Shown piece by piece: positions 12,982 through 24,892 of a stretch of 64,000 nt of DNA. Numbering within the stretch: position 1 is the stretch's first letter; every line of letters begins with the position of its first letter. The position numbers and the translations under genes are program-made. This DNA is from Wolfiporia cocos (lineage: Eukaryota > Basidiomycota > Agaricomycetes > Polyporales > Phaeolaceae): positions 2,852,001 to 2,916,000 of the forward strand of contig JACCLO010000002.1 in NCBI GenBank assembly GCA_029448655.1, written 5' to 3'. A model generated the notes under the pieces. That model was not told the origin of the DNA, did not search any database, and was given only the letters and a program-made list of their open reading frames with translations.

Positions 12982-13636
12982 ATGATATGTCTCCATCTGA
13001 ACTGGGTATAGTGCTCGACATTTCCTGTAGCATGATTAATACGATATTTGACGTTCATATTTGATTCGTTCGTTGATCACGGTTCGCGCTGATATCGTCT
13101 ACGATCTGTATCCGTGTCGCCTTTCCGTCGGATTGGCATAGTACTCTCAGTATAGTTTTGTCTATTTGCGCTGATCACGGCTTCGTCCGTCAGTATTGTC
13201 TCTCCTTTCGCCCTCATCATCGCCCAGCGTATATCTTTCGATGGCTCGATTGCCAAATCACATCCACCCTCCCCCTTCGCTTCACTGTCTCTTGCTACCG
13301 TCTCGATATCCCTCGCGCATATCCGCTTGTGTAGTTTTGTAGCTTAGTGCTCAGGATTCTCTCGTACTCGCTAGTCGCAGAATGCTCATCGATCGTTGTG
13401 TTGGCATAACTCCTCGCTAAGAGTCGTAGCAACTTGCAGTAGCGCCCAAGCTGTGGCGTGCGTTGGTCGGGCGAAACACGTCGGCATTGGATGAGTATGT
13501 CAGAAACGGTTGCATAATCATAATGCTGTTACTGTTGCGTTAACAACAACGGTAGCTTGAGCATGGAATCCCACTGCCTAAGCCGGCTAATGCTTTGTCT
13601 GACACCTGGATGCGACTTCGAAATCCCAGCCACGGT
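12982..13636. other. Intergenic, convergent 3' ends
   Basis: Lies between the DCP2 stop and the stop of the minus-strand methyltransferase frame. It is relatively T-rich and probably holds two 3' UTRs. I see no gene or repeat. Confidence 0.6.
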
Positions 13637-14464
13637 CTACACACGGCACAAAATCTCCCCGTGCATCACTGCGAACCAGCCGTCCTCGCTGGCACCCCAT
13701 TCCCGCCACGCACACGACATCCTGTCCAGATCATCCTGAGTTCCGAACCCGCCGTCAATCACATTCTTGGCGAACGACGAGAGTAAGATCCGGTCAGCCC
13801 AAAGGGCCGCCCACCAGGCGCGCTCCTCCGCAGTGCTGTAGCACCACGCGCTCGCGGAGGCAGTAATGTGCGATCGCTCAAAGCCCGCCTGGCGAGCCCA
13901 CGCGACCAGCCTGCGGCCCGCTTCCGGCTCGCCGCCGAGCGCGCGCCCGACGCGGATGTGCGTGCCCCGCCAGTTGAGCAGGTCCTGCTAGATGCCGAGC
14001 TCGGGGAACCAGGTGAAGATGGAGAAGTCGACGGAGCGCACGGCGACGACGCCCCCGGGCTTGGTGACTCGGCGCATCTCGCTGAGCGCCTTGACGGGGT
14101 CGGGGACGTGCTGGATGAGCTGGTGTGCGTGCACGATGTCGAAGGTGTTGTCGGGAAAGTCGAGTGCGAGAGCGTCACCGACAATGAACCTGACGTTGGT
14201 TAGTCCCCGAGCCGCAGCGCTGGCAGTCGCCTGCTCCTGTGTCGCTGCGGTATTTTCGAGACCGATTACTTGGCCCTGAGGCACCCGAGCGGCAAGGCCG
14301 ATGGTGATCGTCCCAGGGCCACAGCCCACATCAAGAATGTGCATGTCGGGACGAAGCGAGCTCAGCAAATATGCGGCTGAATTTTCTGCGGTACGCCAGC
14401 TGTGCGAGCGCAGAACGGACTCGTGGTGCCCATTGATGTATGGATCTTTCGCTGGCGCAGCCAT
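13637..14464 (-). pseudogene. UbiE/COQ5-like SAM methyltransferase frame with in-frame amber codon
   Basis: A single uninterrupted frame of 276 codons, ATG 14464 to TAG 13637-13639, except for one TAG at 13988-13990. Before it lies a class I methyltransferase fold: motif I L-D-V-G-C-G-P-G-T near residue 40, the acidic end of strand 2 (L-E-N), D-A-L-A-L-D-F-P, D-I-V-H-A-H-Q-L-I-Q-H, and K-P-G-G. After the amber the same frame continues about 116 residues in family-like style (G-G-E-P-E-A-G-R-R-L, then A-W-A-R-Q-A-G-F). I checked the frame codon by codon and see no splice signals that would remove the stop. It is intronless, unlike most neighbours. Possibilities are a recent nonsense mutation, an allele, a sequencing error or readthrough. 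A truncated 158-residue product would lack the C-terminal third. Substrate unknown. Confidence 0.7.
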
Positions 14465-16015
14465 TCAAGAATTCTGGGGCTTGACAATGATCAGGATGAT
14501 AAAACGCGATCGTTCTTTAGATACTTACCAAGGTTTCTGTAATTGCGTGCGTCGATTTCTCGAGTGAATGAGCGTAATGCATAGGCTGCAAATCGACCTG
14601 TATATATGAGCAGCGTCCCTAACGAGCGCAATAGCGCTGCGGGCCATCGGAAATGGTGTCCTCGAAAAGCCGAGTAAATCCGGATTTTGGTCTCCGTATC
14701 ATTGATGAGATGCAGCGCGGGATGAAAGATGAGGTCAGGTGGACGGTGTTGCAGCCAACGCGAGCAGCGGCCAGAGTTGCGTACTGTACCTGCAGACCTA
14801 TGCACCGCATCTGCAGACCTGTTTCTGACTACAAATGAGACCTTATCGCGCAGAAGCTTATTTTGATGAAACCTCACATCTCATGGAAGTTACCACCGGC
14901 CTGCAAAGTCGTGTATTATTCGTTGAATGAGGACATTCGCTTGCCCACGGGCACGCACCGGGGGGAAGAGAGCTTGTTCGCGTCGATGTGTTATCTGCCT
15001 GGCGCCCTACAGGCTTCACAACAAACCTGAACTCTAATGTTTGCATTCTACCATCGAGGCTGTACAACGTCTGGAGTTGCTGAACGTGTTGGCGGCGTCC
15101 CCATCATACCAGCGAGTCACCATCCATTCTACAGTGTCACTTCGACATTGACCGCAAGGGAAGAGGAAAAGCACCGCTGTTAGTCAAAATCCGGACTGGT
15201 ACCGCCTTCCACCCCACCAGACAGAGAAGACGGATCGCCAGCTGAGGCCAGGCAGGACGAGAGCTCGAGAAGGGCATGCGTGCTGACACTAGCGATTTGG
15301 AAGCTCGCCACACGAATAGCGCGTGGTTCCACGACTGCCACTCGCACTCCGTAAGACACCAGTCCCACGAGCGTCCGTGGATATAGAGCTTGCAAAGCAG
15401 CGTGCGCACGATGCTCAGAACGCATGTAGGGCGGACATGGCGAGCGGCCGAGGATCTCGAACGCTGACGAGGATGCGTCAGCGCGCGTACAGGCCCTAGG
15501 ATCCGAGCGCGGCACGGATGCGGTGCGGACTCCCCGCTTCGCGATTTCTTGAGCATTGGCTGACCACAGATGCACAGGTGGCTGGTGCACCACGCTGCCG
15601 TTGCCGAATTTGAATGGCGAAGTGCTGGAGAGAGCAGTTAGTATGCTCCGATAGCGCAAGCGCACCGGTATGGACTGGTGCATTGCGCAGTGGCACTCAA
15701 TGCAGGGAAGCAGATGATCTATATGGCAAATCAACAGCAGGCGGCAGTGGTGCCGATGGAGATGCAGTACATTCCGACGCACGAGCCCGCGACAGTGATA
15801 TGCACCGCCGTTCTATCACCTCGCCATTCTGGGCAGAGCGGATGCATCGCGCTTACCTAAGGTAAATTTGCGCACAGATCGGGCGAGATCGCACTGCCGA
15901 TTGTATCTCCTCCACCGCCCCAGCCAGCGCCCTCCACTTTCTTGTTTCCATCCTCTCTCTTAGACTCTTTCATCTCTGCTCCACGTTGTATCTTTATTCA
16001 TTTTATATATGCGCC
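14465..16015. other. Intergenic, 1.55 kb, with an unexplained minus-strand open frame
   Basis: Upstream of both the methyltransferase frame (-) and PRPP synthetase (+). A minus-strand frame runs from about 15782 (no ATG at its outer end; the first ATGs lie inside) to the stop at 15180. Its part around 15490-15640 looks protein-like, but I recognise no domain. The 3' part (about 15900-16010) is pyrimidine-rich and ends in a TATATAT stretch just before the PRS start, probably the PRS leader. Confidence 0.4.
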
Positions 16016-17338
16016 ATGTTCACTGGTAACGGAATCAAAATCTTCACTGGTGAGCGTCCGTGTCTATCGATTTTCAAGTCGCGACTCTAATATGCTGTGG
16101 CCGTAGGCACCAGCCATCCTGAGCTGGCGGAGATCATAACTCGCCGGTACATCCTACGCCGCCGTCAGTTAGAGCTCTCACAGACCCGTCTTGCAGCCTT
16201 GGCATCCCTCTCAGCAAGGCAGAGGTCACGAAGAGCGGAATTGGGGAGACGAACGTGCGGATCGCGGAGTCGGTGCGCGAAGACGACGTGTACATCATCA
16301 ACACCGGATGCGGGCAGGTCAACACCGCGCTCATGGAGCTCTGCATCATGGTGCACGCGTGCAAGATTGCCAGCGCAAAACGGATCACGGCCATCCTCCC
16401 CCTCTTCCCCTATGCGCGCCAGGACAAGAAGGACAAGAGCCGCGCGCCGATCACCGCAAAGCTAGTTGCGAACATGATTCAAAAGTCCGGGTGCGACCAT
16501 GTCATCGTGCGTATGCCCCCGCTAAGCTCTGCATGTCCGCCTGATGTGTTGCCGTGTTGTGATTAACCTGCGCGACTCGGCTGGCCGCTGTAGACGATGG
16601 ACCTGCACGCGTCGCAAATTCAAGGCTTTTTCGACGTGCCGGTAGACAAGTACGTCTCTGCTCGACACTGCGCTGTACCGTATGACTCACGTAGATCGCT
16701 TGCAGCGTAAGTAGCGGCTTGCTGTGCTGTCCGACTAACCTCCATGCGTGTTTGCTATAGCTATTCGCAGAGCCGTCCGCGATCCAGTACATCCGCACCA
16801 ACTTCGACCTCTCGCAGATCGTCATCGTATCTCCAGATGCGGGGGGTGCCAAGCGGTACGTCATCCCATGTCGGTGATTGGGTGGGCGCGTGATTGATTC
16901 TCGTGTCACAGAGCAACGTCAATTGCAGACCGGCTAGGCGTCGATTTTGCGCTGTTTCACAAAGAACGAAAAAAGGCGAACGAAGTTTCACGAATGATCC
17001 TCGTCGGGCGAGTGAAGGGCAAGATTGCTATCCTTGTCGACGACATGGCCGACACTTGCGGGACGCTCTGTCTCGCGGCACAACATCTATCGGAAGCGGG
17101 CGCCACAAGAGTGTTTGGGCTAGTGACACACGGGATCCTGAGCGGCAACGCGCTGAAGACCATTGAGGAGAGCGCGCTGGAGAAGCTGATCGTCACGAAC
17201 ACACTACCGCAGCAAGAGAATATGGAAAAATGCACAAAGATAGAGGTAATTGATATCGGAAACGTGCTCGCAGAGGTGATCAGAAGAAGTCACTACGGGG
17301 AGAGCGTGTCGAAGCTGTTCGACGAGGTGCCGTATTAG
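16016..17338 (+). CDS. PRS: Ribose-phosphate pyrophosphokinase (PRPP synthetase)
   Basis: Makes 5-phosphoribosyl-1-diphosphate from ribose-5-phosphate and ATP for nucleotide, His and Trp synthesis. Exons by my reading: 16016-16049, 16107-16146, 16197-16506, 16594-16649, 16706 (one nucleotide), 16761-16855 and 16912-17338. They sum to 963 nt and 320 residues, the usual length for the family. Motifs: T-G-T-S-H-P-E-L near the start, [12 protein letters not shown] flexible loop, [22 protein letters not shown], and the PRPP-binding loop [11 protein letters not shown]. The one-base exon completes an Asn codon in V-D-N-L-F-A-E-P. The alternative, a weak GTCTCT donor at 16654, also keeps frame but gives Lys-Tyr in place of Asn and one extra residue. 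Enzyme identity is very secure; the microexon is inference. Confidence 0.96.
16706..16706 (+). other. PRS: Putative single-nucleotide exon in PRS
   Basis: The base C at 16706 sits between an intron ending TTGCAG (16650-16705, 56 nt, starts GTACGT) and one starting GTAAGT (16707-16760, 54 nt, ends CTATAG and contains a CTAAC branch-like site). With A-A from 16648-16649 it makes AAC (Asn), the residue conserved at this place in PRPP synthetases. Both intron lengths are ordinary for this window. Confidence 0.7.
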
Positions 17339-18633
17339 AGGACATTGCCATATGTTGACCTGGATCCTATGTAGAGCATTGACGCGGCGTCGCCTCGCTG
17401 TACAGTACGAAGACATGTGTAATCTCAAGATAGATGTTGTTTGGACTCGGAAGACGGGGACTCGGGCGGCGATGGCGTGGCCGTAGATCGGGCCCACCAT
17501 GGCCTCGGATATTCATCACGCGTCTCGTGTGCCGGGACCGAGCGCGTGATGGCGACTTGTTGTTCACGCAAGGGATCCAAGGAAACCGTTGCGTCAATTG
17601 AGTGGAGGATGCCCAGTCGGGATGGGCGTGGACTGGGGCCGCACCGCAAGCTCAGCTCCAGGCAGGGAAGGAGACGGCTTCTGAACTTAGAACTGGGCAT
17701 GGGAAACTGTAGTCATCGTCCGTAGATAGCGGAGAAGCTGCTGCCGTTTCACGCTGACAGTCAGCATTTCGCACTACGCCTAGGACGAGACTGCGATGGG
17801 CCGCTGGCGCCCGAGAGAGTGCACGAGGGAAGGCGCGGAACAAGCGCGTCGGCCGGTTCCCCAGCCGACGTCAGCCAAATGAAGATAGGGAGACGAGCGG
17901 TGACAAATGGGATGCATTGCTGACCATGCGTGCACCGCTTCTCGTCCCATCACTGCCCGATAGCGCTACCTGATCTGCACCAGATGCCTGCCTGCGGAGG
18001 GCAGAGTGTGCGAGTGGGTGCGAGTGCCGCATTGACGAGCACGACTGTCGCAGCCAGTGCGCAGCCAGAGCCGCAGCCAGTGTCGCAGCCAGAGCCGGAC
18101 CCGCGATGGACGCTGCTCGCGATTTCGTCGCGCGTAAACACTCATGCGGGGTGGTGAGAACAGAGTGATGGCGCTGCCGGATCGGGATCTGGCCACGCAG
18201 TGCACAGCCTAGGATTGCCGACAGCGGCGTCTCCGGTGCGCCATCCCTTTTGCGCGAAAGCGGACCCGCCAACGCGCTCGCCGTCCGGCGCAGGGTGCAA
18301 TCGCAGCCACGACGCCCCGAGCACCTGCCCACAGCGGCGGCCCGGGTGATCCCTCTGTGCGCATTTGCAAAACAAGAGGACAGACAGGCGGGCGGTAGTG
18401 CGATTACCCAGAACGGTCACACCGATCACACTTCGGCTCGTCGACGCCAAACATCCGCCACAGGCTTGCGACCGAATTCTTCTCCTCTTGCTCTCCTTGT
18501 CTCCCGCCCGCCCTCCCCATCCGCCCCGACGCTCGCACCCGCCCGTAATTTTATTCCCACATGCTCCTCGCCCCCGCTGCTTCCTCCTGATCCACCATCC
18601 TCTCTCCCGGGCGATGCTAGTCCCACTCGTATC
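17339..18633. other. Intergenic, 1.3 kb, GC-rich, with an imperfect GCAGCCAG repeat
   Basis: Lies between PRS and the kinase gene. Around 18047-18096 the unit GCAGCCAG recurs imperfectly about four times with AGCC/TGCC spacers. The part before 18634 is very C-rich and probably the kinase leader; the frame upstream of the kinase ATG is open back to about 18250 but looks like compositional openness. No gene supported. Confidence 0.5.
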
Positions 18634-21600
18634 ATGTACACCAACCATGTCGCTCAAAGCCACCACCCGCTCCCAGTCCACAACGGCTATTCCAACCACA
18701 TGCCAAACGGCCATCACCACCACCCGCCGCTGCCCAATGGCCCCTCCCACCCCCCGCAGGCCCACCGCCCGCCTGCGCCACCCGCACCCAGGGAAGTCGT
18801 CGTGCACGGCATCCCGTCCGTCACCGTGGAGAACGACCGCCTGGTCGTGGGCGACTCCCGCAGCAGTGAGCTCCCCCGTGTCTCCGTGCCGCCGTCGCGT
18901 CGGCTTCGGTCTGTTCTGATCACCCTGCCATGTGACAGCGTCGGTGCGCAGATACACGCCCCTCAAGATCGTGGGCGACGGCTCGTTTGGTACCGTTACG
19001 CTATGCGATTGGCATGGGCCGTTACCGCCCAATACACCCCTGCCCGCCATGCAGCGCAGTGCGGGCGCGCGGCAGGAGTACGCCGGCAAGCGGCTCGTTG
19101 CGATCAAGAGGATGAAGAAGCCGTGGGAGGGCGGCTGGGATGAGTGCAAGAAGCTCAAGGAACTTGAGGTGCGTCGCTGGCCCCTCTGCCCCGTCTTCAC
19201 CGCCGAACGCGCCCCGCGCTACCAGTCCCTTAGGCGGATACCATATCACCCGAACATAATACCCCTGTACGACTTCTTCCTCCTGCCGGAGACCAAGGAA
19301 CTGTACTTCGTCTTCGAGTCCATGGAGGGCAACCTATACCAGCTCATCAAAACGCGCAAAGGCGGGAGAAATTTCGCAGGCGGCCTGGTTTCTTCCATTT
19401 TTCGTCAGGTGGTGTCGGGGCTCGACCACATCCACGCGTGCGGCTACTTCCACCGCGACCTGAAGCCAGAGAACTTGCTGGTGACGACAACGGGACTGTA
19501 CCACTACCGGTCGCTATCCCCACAGGCCACCGACGATACGCCCCCGGAATCGGACGTCGTGGTGATCGTGAAATTAGCCGACTTCGGATTAGCACGGGAG
19601 ACGAAGAGCAGACCACCATACACGGAATACGTCTCCACGCGGTGGTACCGCGCGCCTGAGGTGCTGCTCAAGAGCAAGGATTACTCGAACCCTGTTGACA
19701 TGTGGGCGCTCGGCACAATCATGGCGGAGGTGGTCAACCTCAGACCTCTCTTTCCCGGAAACAACGAGCTCGACCAGATAGCAAAAATATGCGAGCTGCT
19801 GGGAGATCCGTCTGACTACGGTAAGGATGACCGCGGCAAGTCATACGGCGGTGGACCGTGGCAGAAGGGGGTGAAGATGGCCAGGTCGCAGGGATTTTCC
19901 TTCCCGAAGGTTTGTGCCGCTACGCGTACGAATCGCTACGCGTGCTGATCAAATTTTGGCGTGCAGACCCAGCCGTGGAATTTCTATGACCTCTTCGACC
20001 CCTCGGTACCGATCAAGCTGGTGCAGTGCATAGCTGACCTCTTGAAGTACGACCCGAACGAGCGGCTCACCAGTCGCCAATGCCTAGAGCATCCGTACTT
20101 GCTGGAGACGACACCGCTGAACAATCCCATCCCATCCGCGGCTCCGCCACCTACCCCGCCAGATGTGCGGTACGCGCAGCACAAACCCTCGCAGCGCAAC
20201 GGCGCTGTCCCCACCTCATTACACTCTGTGCCACCTCGCCATCTCCCCCTCTCGCATACGCACACGTCTGTGAATCTTAAGCCAGAGTTCCAGCCGTCTG
20301 CACCTGCAGCGCATGCGCATATACCGGACGCTTCATCTTCACACCGGTCTTCATTTTATGACACTGCATCTTCCGCGCGAGCCCGGGTGCTCTCCGAGAC
20401 CTCGTCCCGAAGCGATGTGCTCAACTCGATCCATACAACCGACCTACCGCAGGTCGCCGACAGCCCATCATCCGCGTACGGATCGTCCGTGTACTCGGTG
20501 GGGGGCGGCGACCGCGTTGCGCACTCGCTGTACGCATCGTCGAGCACACAAGGCGAGTGGGACGCGATGGACATCTCGCCACAGGCGGAAGTGCACCCGG
20601 ACCACTACGTCGTGACCTCGCACCCGATGGCGGAGATCCAGACCTCGCCTGTGGCACGCGAGTACCCCGCCCGCCCCGTGGACCCCGAGCCGAACCCGCA
20701 AGCGCACCCGCGCGAGGCCCCGCACACGCACACGACCAAGTTCAAGCTGGCGCCGTTCGGCTTCACGAAGAAGCGCAGCAAGCTTCTCGGGAGCATGTTC
20801 GGGCACAGCGACAAGAGCGCGGCGCTGCCGCCCGTGCAGGAGGTCGCGAGCGGGTCTGCGGGCTCGACGCCGTCGCTCAAGCGCACGCAGTCGTCGAGCA
20901 CGGACAGCCGCTCGCTCTCGGAACTCTCGCCGCTGCAGGAGGTGCCTGTGCCGCCGCCCCATGCGCCGATGGACGCGAAGACGCTCAAGAAGGAGGCGGA
21001 GCGCATGGCGCGCGAGGCGGAGCAGCAGCGGCGCGAGCGCGCGAGGCAGAACCAGCGGCAGCAGGCGCGGGCCGTCATGGAGAAGCAGAAGCGCCTGCTC
21101 CGGCAGACCGAGATGCAGAGCCAGGACCATTGGCAGTGGATGAACACACACAGGGGCATGCTTGGCGCGCCGCCGTCGTCGTTCCCGAGCAAGGGCAAGC
21201 AGGCCGCCGCGACGGGCTCGATCCGGCAGACGCAGAGCCACGGCTCGAAGACGGTGGACGCTGCGGGCGGCAGCTACAACGGTGGCGAGGCCGGCAGCTC
21301 GCGCGGGGATTGGCGGAAGGATAGCGAGCGCGTGGCCAAGGCGCGCCGCAGAGAATTCGACGACGACCATTCCATGTCGTCCTCTGACCTGCATAGCGGG
21401 ATGTCCGTCATCTCCTTTGCGACAGTGGACAGCGACCCTGGCCCCGGACGCTCTCGGCATCGATCGAGCTTCTGTAGTGGCACCAGCATGGGCCGCATGA
21501 CGTCGATGAGCTCGCTGCGCACGACGGTCGACGACTATTCTCTACGCGGGCGCTCACCCAACTCTCTCTCATTGGAGCAGCACCTGGATGGATTCCACTT

Positions 21601-22051
21601 GCGGCCATCGGTGGACACACATTCATCGCTATCGGACGGTGGATCGCCACCGCCCCCTCCGCTGCATATGTTGTCGTTGTCGTCGCCGACTTGGCAGCAG
21701 ATGCATCCTCCTAATACCAACCTCAGCGGCAGTATTGTGTCGCAGCATCAGAGTCCACCGTCACTGACACTACCCATCCCGGGTCGACATGCACATCACT
21801 TGGGCGGACAGCCATTTGGACATCCACCTAGTCCTGGCGCTGCCCCCAAGTCCGCTATCAATCCCATGTTCAAAGTCGTGAGTAGATGTATCGGTGGGAT
21901 TTAGGTAACTGGAGCTGATCGATGTTGCTAGGACTCGCCGAACTCTCTGCCACCGTGCTCCACTTTAGAAGCAGTAGCGGATGGGGAGTATCCTCCGCTG
22001 TCCCCCATGTCCTTCACGTCGCCCGACGACATGGACAACGATGAGAGTTGA
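18634..22051 (+). CDS. RCK/MAK/Ime2-type CMGC protein kinase
   Basis: Ser/Thr kinase of the group holding yeast Ime2, Ustilago Crk1 and animal ICK/MAK, which act in meiosis, morphogenesis and mating. ATG 18634 opens a His/Pro-rich leader. The kinase domain starts after the first intron: Y-T-P-L-K-I-V-G-D-G-S-F-G-T-V (Gly loop), V-A-I-K-R-M-K-K (Lys), F-H-R-D-L-K-P-E-N-L-L (catalytic loop), L-A-D-F-G-L-A-R-E (DFG). The activation segment has T-E-Y just before V-S-T-R-W-Y-R-A-P-E. An insertion of about 30 residues sits between the catalytic loop and DFG. The domain ends near 20115 with R-L-T-S-R-Q-C-L-E-H-P-Y. A long Ser/Pro/Gln-rich tail with a charged coiled-coil-like stretch (about 20970-21120) follows. 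The last exon (about 21930-22051) ends acidic. About 1,000 residues. Five exons fit; no break seen. Confidence 0.92.
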
Positions 22052-24892
22052 CACGGGCCGTTCCCATATCGCGTTGTACAACCGCCACTCGCCTAAAAGA
22101 CTCTCAACACACTCATTTGGTTTTATTTAACATCTCGTGTCTCCGTTTCGTTCTTGCTCTCATCTCAAATTAATGTGCATAATGCCTGTCGCCTGCATCT
22201 GTCCACCCGTGCCGTCCTGCTTTTCGGCCATCCGCATACTGTTGTCAGCGCCAGCACGCATCCCATCCTCTCATTGCGCATCTGGAACACTCTGCAATTC
22301 CTCTTCTGTTTTCGTCTTTACTACTGGCGGGCCCCGGAGGTTGCGTTCATTCATGTTCGTGTACGTATACCTTCACCACGGCCACCGCATATGCGTGTCC
22401 CCGCCCACTCCCTCTTTACTTTATCGTTCGTCAGCTATTCGTGCACATGTTCTTCAACACTGCAAGTTTACCCTAGATTACGATGTATTTGTAACCACTC
22501 GGTGGTCTACGTGCCAAAAAGGATACGTATCGCCTCCGAGAGTGCTTGCCTTCCAAGACTGATGTCATAGGCGGCGCGCGCCGCAGCCGCGGTGGGCAGG
22601 ATGATCCACTGGCAGTGGTCCAGAGCAACGGGATAGCACCATCCGATAGTCAAAGTGACACGCCCACCATCACGCATGATGGCATCGCGCATCGATGCTA
22701 TCAGCGCCCCAACGACGGTCAGCTAAAACGGGATTTTCAATTTTGAGCTAGACGCTGCCAGATCGGCAAAGAAATGTTCCGTCCCCCCGTTCACGGGAGC
22801 GTTTTGGAGATTACGACGACCACGAGGTGCGAGAACGTACGCGGGAGTTTGCTATCAGCTTGTACACATTCCCCGATTCGGCTGGGGACTACATCACCCC
22901 CCAACACAATGGCTTGCATCATGAAGGCGCAAGCAGAAATGATCATCGATATAGAATGGGCTGATGGAAAACATAAAGCCTGATCACGATCGCGCGCCAT
23001 ACACCCACGGATCTCGCATGCGCCGGGCAATACGTCGGGCAACTGTCACACGTCGACGCCACTGCACTATCGCGCTGCTCACTGAGAATATTGCGATTCA
23101 GCATCGGCGGGAACAGGGCGCGAGTAGAATACGTACGTGCTGGATGGAAGGGCGCAATTGTGTATGCACAGCGCCGCCCGAACTGCGGAGACGGATCTGC
23201 GCGGGGAAGCGGTCGTGCGCCTTGAGGCGGTGCAAATATTGTATAGAGTAAATAATGCGGAGATTGAGAGCATATTGGCCGTACCCGACAATGAAAACAT
23301 CAAACCCAATGGAGCTCATTCGCTGCGCATGTAACGCAGCGCGGAGTGACAGCGAGATGTCTCCTGGGATTAGCGCGAGGTGTCCCGCCGGAACAGACGA
23401 CGCTGAAAAAACCCGGACATCGTAAGACTCAGCGACCGCACTTTCAAGTCCGAACAAAACTCACCGTAAAGCGCTTCCTATACAGGGACGCACATCGCGC
23501 GAATAGAGCTCGCGTGAGGGCTCAGTTCGCCGGCTTCGTAGCATGAGGTAGAGAAATGACCAGAATATGTAGCCTCGAGGCCACAGGGTATGGGTAATGG
23601 GATAAAAAAGAGGCGAACATCGCCCAGAACCTTCGGGAACTACTATGCGTCGCCTCTGAGGTTTGATTGCGGTGGCGTTCGCATCATAAACTGTATTCGT
23701 AAAAGGCTCAGAAGCCATAAGTCACTACGCCGGGCAAATACCTCACGCAGAGGTTGTCACCTAGGACTTATTGTGAAGATCACGATGATTACGCAGCCCT
23801 GCATTTCTCGAACTTGGAGTTCTCAAGGGTGGCTGCTATGGTACATAAGTTGACGTACAAGATGAGCAGGGCTCAGGGTCAACACCTTCGATACCTTCGC
23901 CATCACCGCATGCGACTGTGATTCGGGCGATAGAAATTCTTGGCCGTCGAATACATCGTAAAAAAAACGCACCGTAATCGCTTTGGAAATCGAATGATTA
24001 TGACATTGCGAGACATACGTCCGTCTTGCCACGTAGCGACGTCGGTCGTATCTGTACGTGGAAAAATCAGCCCCGTTATCGTTATATGCGCACTGCGCAG
24101 GGGCGATTCAGTCCAATGTCTGGCGATAGCCGGATAGGTCGACGTGTTCTGCGTCTGAGACGACTGCTGCGCACCACAATTAACTATGCTGCGCATGAAT
24201 ATTGATTTGAGTAAATGTTGTGGATGTCGACGGTCATGTTACACTCTTCAGCTACCTCTTCATTCGCTTCATCTGGATGAATACTGGAATGTATTCTATA
24301 CACTATTGCTTCGTCTATTGGACGAGAGGGTGGTGGTATAGTTGACAGTATGAACGCGTCGCAGAGGCAGCCGTAAATGCCATGAGTTTATTGCGTGATA
24401 CCCGAGCTGCAAGATCCCGCGCACTTACCGTAGTGACGTCCACGCCTCATGTCACCGGCCGTGCTCAGCACCGCGGCTGAATAAAACGGCAGGAGATCTG
24501 GGCGACGTCGCGTACACGACCACTACGACTCTGTCTTGCTGTCTGCACGTCTGCTCCAAGGTTACGGATCTCGCCAATAATCCGGATAAACGATTAACCA
24601 CATGAGATTGCAGAGGCGTCCCGAATACACCCTAGCACGAAACACTTACGCAGCAAGCATCACCGGCATCTATGTCAGACATCAAATGCTACCAAATACG
24701 TCTATGATAACAGGCATACTGAAACACTGTGGGAGGAATGGCCTGCTGTCGGTAACTTGGTCGGTGCAGCATGATATCGGACAGTGTGGGTGAGAAACGA
24801 TGGATCTCTTGCATTGGAATGTATTGCGATGCAATGGACATGTGTGTCCTCTGCCGACTACTCTATTCCCCGGATAATACGCGATAGCACGA
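22052..24892. other. Largest gene-poor gap (2.8 kb)
   Basis: Probably starts with the kinase 3' UTR (T-rich to about 22500) and ends at the NDUFS6 stop. Open frames are short on both strands and none has a recognisable domain. I saw no tRNA-like B box, tandem array or terminal inverted repeat. Base composition is more even than in the flanking genes. It may hold decayed sequence or non-coding transcripts; nothing specific can be supported. Confidence 0.5.

Noticed and set aside
18142..19200. 352-codon antisense frame across the kinase start
   Set aside because: It mirrors GC-rich codons of the plus-strand kinase gene and has no domain; the kinase motifs are unambiguous on the plus strand.
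20468..21460. 330-codon antisense frame (and a 255-codon plus frame) in the kinase tail
   Set aside because: Arg/Leu/Ala-rich translations typical of GC-rich shadow frames; the kinase frame continues through with a coherent tail.
22137..22562. 141-codon frame after the kinase
   Set aside because: Cys/His/Ser-rich random-looking translation in what is probably the kinase 3' UTR.
22052..24892. Possible transposon remnant in the large gap
   Set aside because: No transposase-like frame, terminal inverted repeat or target duplication could be seen by eye.
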